From Lachnospiraceae bacterium (GTDB lineage Bacteria; Bacillota; Clostridia; Lachnospirales; Lachnospiraceae), in assembly GCA_022647575.1 (NCBI GenBank), contig JALCKY010000001.1, positions 372,001-436,000 on the forward strand: a stretch of 64,000 nucleotides of DNA, in the 5' to 3' direction. The notes under the pieces are model-generated. The model saw only the letters and a program-made list of their open reading frames with translations. It ran no database searches and was not told where the DNA came from. Below, one piece after another: positions 60,692-64,000 of this stretch (position 1 is its first letter; each line of letters opens with the position of its first letter). Position numbers and translations under genes: made by a program.

Positions 60692-63467
60692 ATGGAGCAG
60701 ACTGCATCTATCGGTAAACAGAATTTCTTCGAGCGGCATTCTGTTCTCCTCCTGCTGCTCCTGACCAATCTCATTTTCTGCCTTCTTTACCGGAAATTCA
60801 TTTTCGGAAACGGCGTCTACCTGTATGCCGATGTCGGCTGCGATTCCCTGACGTCCAGCTATCCGATCCTGTCGCTGCTGGCAAGGATGTTCGGCAGCGG
60901 CGACCTGACTGCCTACAGTCTGGACTTCGGCGCGGGCGCCGATATTTCAGCGACGTATCTGCAGTATCTCAATCCCGTCAAGTTCCTGATGATCGTCTTC
61001 GGAGAAAAGAACCTTCCCCTGATGATCATGGTATCCACCTTTCTCCAGGTCAATCTGCTTTCCCTGTTCGGTTTTTTCTTTTTCCGCCTGCTTCTGAAAA
61101 ATAAAACGGCTGCCCTTCTTTCTTCGCTGGCCTGGACCTTCTCCGGCTATGTCGTCCTGTGGGGACAGAATTATTCCTTCCTGACCTGCATTCTTCTGTT
61201 CACGGTTTCCATGTACTTCCTGCAGGCTTATCTTTCCGGACTGCCGCGGAAAATTTCCCTGCTCCTGATCCCGGCCTACTCGCTGTTCCTCATTTCCAAT
61301 TATTATTTCTTTTACATGACCGGCATCTTCTCGGTTTTCTATGTCATCGTTTTTATGCTTCTTAAAAAGGAACGAGCGTCCGCCGTCATCCGGAAACTGG
61401 CAGGACTGGCCGGTGCTGCCGTTTTTTTCGGCCGCCATCGCCTGTCTCTCCCTTCTGACGATCCTGAACACTTTCCGCAGCAGCACAAGGGTCGCCGAGG
61501 TAACTTCTGCCGGAACGAAAAATCTTCTGATGCCGGTGACCGACAGCCAGACTCTCCTGACCTTTCTCGGGCGTCTTTTTTCCGTCAATCTCTTCCAGTC
61601 CGGCTCCGTCTATTCCGGCTCCGGCAACTATTACGAAATGGCCGTGCTTTCCGTCAGCGCCCTGTTTCTTTTCTCGCTCCTGTATCTGATTTTCCGGAAA
61701 GCCACGCGCAGGAGCACGCTTCTTTTGACGCTCCTGGCCGTACTCTCCCTTCTTTTCCCGCTTGTTTCAAAGCTTCTGATTTTCAATGCGGAAAGCTACC
61801 GCTGGACTTTCATGATCTGCTTCGGAGAAACAGCAGCCATCGGCTTCTTCCTCAAGTCGCTTCTGGAAGATTTCGACCGGGAGGCGCTGCGGAAAACCCT
61901 GATCTTCGTTCCGGTCATCGCGGCCGTGATTCTCGGAGCGCTGCTGCTCGGCTGGAAGAACGGGGATTATCATTTCAGCCGGTCGGCTCTTTTCTTTACC
62001 GCCCTGCTTCTTGCATCCTACTGGATCATCCTGCTGATTTCCCGGAAAGAATCACGGAGACGTTTTCTTCCGGTCATGCTTACCGCTGTTCTGTGCGCCG
62101 AAATGCTGCTCATGAACAATGCCACGGTCAGCAGCCGCATTTATCTGACCCGCGAAGAATTTGAAAATGATTATTACAACGACGGGACTTCCGCAGCGGT
62201 TTCCGATGTCTGTTCTGCGGATTCCTCCCTGTACCGGATACAGACCGAGCGTCAGATGGGAACCGGCTATGTCCTTCCGGCGACGCCCGACAAGATTTAT
62301 GCAAATGAAGGAATGGTGGACGGCTATGCCTCCACGAACCTCTATTCCAGTTCCATTTCCGGAACGCTTTCCGGATACGGACGCACCTACGGCGTCACGC
62401 AGTATTCCAACAACTTCTTTATTCTGGACAGCCTGAAGCAGTATATCCTCTCCACCCTGCTTTCCGGGAAATATGTGGTTGCCGATTCTTCGGACGGTTT
62501 CTTCACCGGCGCGGACAGTTCGCTCTTTTCGCAGGCGGAGACCGGCGTCTCCGGCAAGACTGTTCTGGAAAATAAGAATGCCCTTCCGTTCGGATACCTT
62601 TACACTAAAGAGATTCCGTCGGATACGCTCTCCGGCATGGACAGCAATGAACTTCTTCATGCCGTGACTTCCGCCTTCTTCTACACGGACGGCGGAACAG
62701 GGAATGAGACGTCTCTGCCTGAAGCACAGGCTTCCGAAAATGACTCCGTCCGGCTTTCGCAGCTGCTTGCCGGAACGAATGACTGCACGGTCCAGGCGGA
62801 CGGCGATACGCTGACGATCACCCCGACAGGCTCCGATCCCTATGCTGTCTTCACGGCGCCTTCCGCTTCCGAAAGCAGCGCTTATTTCCTGGAGCTGTCC
62901 GGTGAGATTCCGGAAGGGACTTCATCCCTTTACCTTGCGTTCTTCGCAGCCGACTCTGCATATCCGGATTTCGGTCCCGGCTGTTTCCGCGACTGCACGC
63001 TGACACAGGCCTCAAAGGATCTCATGCTGCCTCTGCCGGAAGGGCTTACTTCTTTCCGGATTGACATTCCGGACAATGCCGGAAGCATCACGCTGAAAAA
63101 TGCCTGTCTCAGGTTACTGACTTCCGATGATTTTTCAGAACTTGCCTCGACCGATATTTCAGATATCTCTTTTGAAAAAAGCACTTACCGCGCATCCGTC
63201 GTCAGTACGGCGGATGAAGCGATGCTCTGCATCCCGCTTCCCTACTGTTCCGGCTGGAGCGCGACGGTCAACGGTGCCGCTGCCGATGTCCGGAACATCA
63301 ACGGAGGTCTCTGCGGAATCCTTCTCACCTCAGGCACTTCGGAAGTGACGATGACCTATCACGTGCCGCATCTCAAGACCGGTCTGGCGGTCAGCCTGAT
63401 TTCCCTGCTTGCTTTCGCGGTCCTGTATGCGGGATCTTTCCGGCGGAAGAAAACACCGGGTGTCTGA
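60692..63467 (+). pseudogene. YfhO family membrane protein, broken by one frameshift
   Basis: With one base removed this is a 924-residue YfhO protein: a run of about 12 helices from residue 17, the early acidic loops VGCDSLTSSYP and LDFGAGADISATYL, an extracytoplasmic C-terminal domain (about 475-885), a last helix and a short basic tail. The break is in a seven-T run at 61422-61428: the first frame continues FFGRHRL, the second resumes FFSAAIACL. An AGGGGAA site precedes the ATG. It is the second YfhO in the window and the expected outer-face partner of the GtrB/CsbB-like enzyme four genes upstream. It ends 5 bases from a convergent gene. Confidence 0.88.
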
Positions 63468-63472
63468 TCCGC

Positions 63473-64000
63473 CTATTCATTGACAGGGGTATTGTCCTCG
63501 AAATTGATGCGCTCCTCTTCCACGACCAGAGGCCGGTCCAGGACGCGCGCATTGATGGAAAGGATGTATTCTCCCAGAAGTCCGATGAAGAAAATCTGCA
63601 CCGCCCCGAGGAAAAACATGCCGATCAGCACCGGAGCCATTCCGGCCCGGAACCAGTCCCAGAAAATCAGCTTCAGGATCAGATAGACGAGCCCGATCAG
63701 AAGACTGACCGCCCCGATCCCGAATCCGATGAACGTCGCGACACGCAGCACCACTTTCGAATAGGAGGTGATGCCGACCATCGCCACGTCATAGAGGCTG
63801 TAGAAATTGTTCTTGCTCTTTCCGGCCTTCCTCTGCGGACGTTCGTACGGGATTGCTGCATAATCGTATCCCAGTTCGGCGATCATTCCGCGCAGGTACG
63901 GCTGCGGATCATGGATCTTGCGCACGATGTCGACAAAATCCTTATCATAGAGTCCGAAGCCGGTGAAGTTTTCAATGTGTCCGATGTCGGTGATTTTCCG
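63473..64000 (-). CDS. Polyprenyl-phosphate glycosyltransferase (GT2), C-terminal part; 5' end outside window
   Basis: The frame is open to the right edge. The visible 175 residues include IENFTGFGLYDKDFVD, the GT2 acceptor-side region, the AIPYERPQRKAGKSKNNF segment typical of GtrB/dolichyl-phosphate-sugar synthase-like enzymes, two membrane helices (ATFIGFGIGAVSLLIGLVYL and APVLIGMFFLGAVQIFFIGL) and a soluble tail. It would load a sugar onto undecaprenyl phosphate. It converges with the YfhO gene, stops only 5 bases apart, and no terminator is visible between them. Confidence 0.85.
   Translation of the reverse strand, partial: RKITDIGHIENFTGFGLYDKDFVDIVRKIHDPQPYLRGMIAELGYDYAAIPYERPQRKAGKSKNNFYSLYDVAMVGITSYSKVVLRVATFIGFGIGAVSLLIGLVYLILKLIFWDWFRAGMAPVLIGMFFLGAVQIFFIGLLGEYILSINARVLDRPLVVEEERINFEDNTPVNE

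Noticed and set aside
4038-63467. Programmed ribosomal frameshifting as the explanation for the five breaks
   Set aside because: No X-XXY-YYZ slippery heptamer with downstream structure is seen in the right frame at these sites, four of the five need a +1 shift, and the families are not known for recoding. The T7 run in yfhO is kept as a possible slippage site only.

Overview
The window is a stretch of a Bacillota genome, most like Clostridia/Lachnospiraceae. The evidence is the rpe-rsgA-prkC-stp-rlmN-rsmB-fmt-def-priA order, a PASTA-domain kinase, a ClpX with strong AGGAGG-type ribosome binding sites around it, and a rhamnan-type wall polysaccharide locus instead of lipopolysaccharide genes. 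The MurE DNPR motif points to meso-diaminopimelate peptidoglycan. Genus cannot be fixed from the sequence. No mobile element, CRISPR array or prophage was seen. Every gene up to 56.2 kb is on the minus strand.

Region 1 (1-11.7 kb) is one tightly overlapping housekeeping operon read right to left: murE, priA, def, fmt, rsmB, rlmN, stp, prkC, rsgA, then the first codons of rpe. It has a clear sigma-A promoter in front of murE. Region 2 (11.8-18.0 kb) is carA-carB-uppP-arcC, with its own promoter and terminator, and joins carbamoyl phosphate metabolism to undecaprenyl-phosphate recycling. Region 3 (18-25.2 kb) holds a GtrII-like membrane glucosyltransferase, tRNA-Leu(CAG), the clpX - zinc-ribbon - lspA operon, and an HtrA protease with a very long Asn/Gln/Ser/Gly repeat domain.

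Region 4 (25.3-56.2 kb) is a large surface-polysaccharide locus. Starting from a promoter in front of rfbB, a run of about 21 kb encodes dTDP-rhamnose synthesis (rfbB, rfbA, rfbC, rfbD), a Wzm/Wzt ABC exporter, two RgpF-family rhamnan synthesis proteins, a methyltransferase followed by a kinase-like/coiled-coil protein, three paralogous tandem-domain GT2 enzymes, a YfhO protein and a simpler GT2. A second unit encodes the priming phosphoglycosyltransferase, an LCP ligase that would anchor polymer to the wall, another GT2 and glmS. A short divergent unit carries an SDR epimerase and an 834-residue membrane protein. The most interesting item is the methyltransferase plus kinase/coiled-coil pair. 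Its domain order is that of the E. coli WbdD chain terminator, split into two overlapping genes, and it sits beside a Wzt with a C-terminal substrate-recognition domain. I infer a capped, ABC-exported rhamnan in a Gram-positive cell.

Region 5 (56.3-64 kb) is a plus-strand operon: a GtrB/CsbB-like polyprenyl-phosphate glycosyltransferase, a PLP-fold protein, an ATP-grasp ligase, a WecE-type dTDP-4-amino-4,6-dideoxygalactose transaminase and a second YfhO. It looks like a pathway to make an amide-modified amino sugar from the RfbB product and add it to the polymer outside the membrane. A partial GT2 faces it at the right edge.

Four genes (rlmN, htrA, one tandem GT2 with two breaks, and the second YfhO) are broken by single-base indels, several in short homopolymers. 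Two are in conserved genes, so base-calling or assembly error is the likeliest explanation, but this cannot be settled from the window.
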